Shown piece after piece: positions 17,683 to 18,039 of a DNA stretch of 18,039 bases. The stretch is from the NCBI GenBank assembly GCA_014925825.1, contig JACGCK010000521.1, forward strand, positions 1-18,039. The letters are read 5' to 3'. The translations under genes and the position numbers were made by a program. Below the pieces are notes generated by a model. It did not search any database and had not been told where the DNA came from. It saw only the letters and a list, made by a program, of their open reading frames with translations. This DNA comes from Pholiota molesta. Its lineage: Eukaryota; Basidiomycota; Agaricomycetes; Agaricales; Strophariaceae. Position 1 is the stretch's first letter. Every line of letters begins with the position of its first letter.

Positions 17683-18039
17683 ATGTCGCATCTTCGGAGC
17701 ATCGCAACAGAAAACGTAGACCGCATCGTCGACCTTAACCAGCGAGCCAACTCGAATCGCCAGCGAAACGCGCTCGTGCCAGCAGTCAACCTTCCCCGGA
17801 AATCCTTGCTGCCATCTTCGAATTCGCATGTAGCCCTGATGGCGAAGATTGCATAGCCAATGTAGACCTGCGCTCTCAGCAAAAGCACTATCGGGACCCC
17901 CGGGGTGCTCAGTCAGCGCCTGCGCGGTAACACCACTATTCATCGGTGCAATTTGTTCAGCATGGAGGAGCGCCGCTTGGGGTGCGCCGCAGTTGTGGAA
18001 CAGCATTACGCTACTCTATAACGACCACACCGCGAAGAC
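17683..18039 (+). pseudogene. F-box protein, decayed copy 3, cut by the window end
   Basis: The start ATG at 17683 matches copy 2 (14895), and the encoded N-terminus is nearly the same. Two single-base losses relative to copy 2 break it within the F-box: the C run at 17794-17797 has four instead of five bases, and the C run at 17897-17901 has five instead of six. After the first, the frame stops at 17854-17856. In the shifted frames the F-box residues can still be followed (ILAAIFEFA, then SAWRSAAWGAPQLW), and the gene reads on as NSITLLYNDHTAK to the edge. Both lesions are homopolymer length changes. The remaining LRR-like part must lie outside the window. Confidence 0.75.

Larger units (their letters stand above)
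17049..18039 (+). repeat. Mosaic segmental duplication, right copy
   Basis: Partner of 14435-15260, in the same order and orientation, continuing off the window end. It differs from the left copy by carrying a 59-bp tandem repeat between blocks A and B and about 210 extra bases (about 17390-17618) between blocks B and C. The coding block is closest: gccagcg-aacgcgctcgtg and following bases differ at only one position in 35. Confidence 0.75.

Overview
The window looks like nuclear DNA of a filamentous basidiomycete, most likely an Agaricomycete (mushroom-forming fungus). The grounds are short introns of 54 to 63 nt with GTRNGN donors, GC-rich intron-poor genes, several proteins with the F-box plus leucine-rich-repeat-like architecture that is expanded in Agaricomycetes, and a fungal inositol phosphorylceramide (IPC) synthase. 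No rRNA, tRNA, CRISPR array, bacterial operon or viral gene was recognised.

Layout, left to right. 1-1198 is AT-rich DNA with no gene seen. 1199-2582 (minus) is a poorly resolved gene, or gene remnant, of a basic nuclear-type protein with one good intron and one apparent frameshift. About 2940-3850 is repeat-rich, GC-skewed DNA that looks like a non-autonomous mobile element and abuts the broken 3' end of F-box copy 1 (3850-5488, minus, pseudogene). 5489-6894 holds no convincing gene but has tandem repeats, two strong G-quadruplex motifs and a diverged second copy of a ~165-bp repeat. 6895-8469 (minus) is an intact F-box gene with one 54-nt intron. 9202-10614 (minus) is the IPC synthase gene (aur1), the one confidently named housekeeping gene. 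11045-12631 (plus) is an intact F-box gene divergent from aur1. 13509-14132 (plus) is a two-exon gene for a small membrane protein with a PPPY motif. 14895-16558 (plus) is F-box copy 2, broken by three single-base shifts, and 17683-18039 (plus) is F-box copy 3, broken by two and cut by the window end. Copies 2 and 3 lie in a mosaic tandem segmental duplication.

The genes do not form a pathway. IPC synthase acts in Golgi sphingolipid synthesis. The F-box proteins would, by family knowledge, be substrate receptors of SCF ubiquitin ligases. The PPPY protein could recruit a Rsp5/NEDD4-type ubiquitin ligase to a membrane, so a ubiquitin theme is possible but is inference. The most distinctive property of the window is active F-box birth and death: two intact genes and three decaying copies in 18 kb, with inverted and tandem duplication and mobile-element-like DNA at the break points. 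I did not find a clearly novel molecular system.
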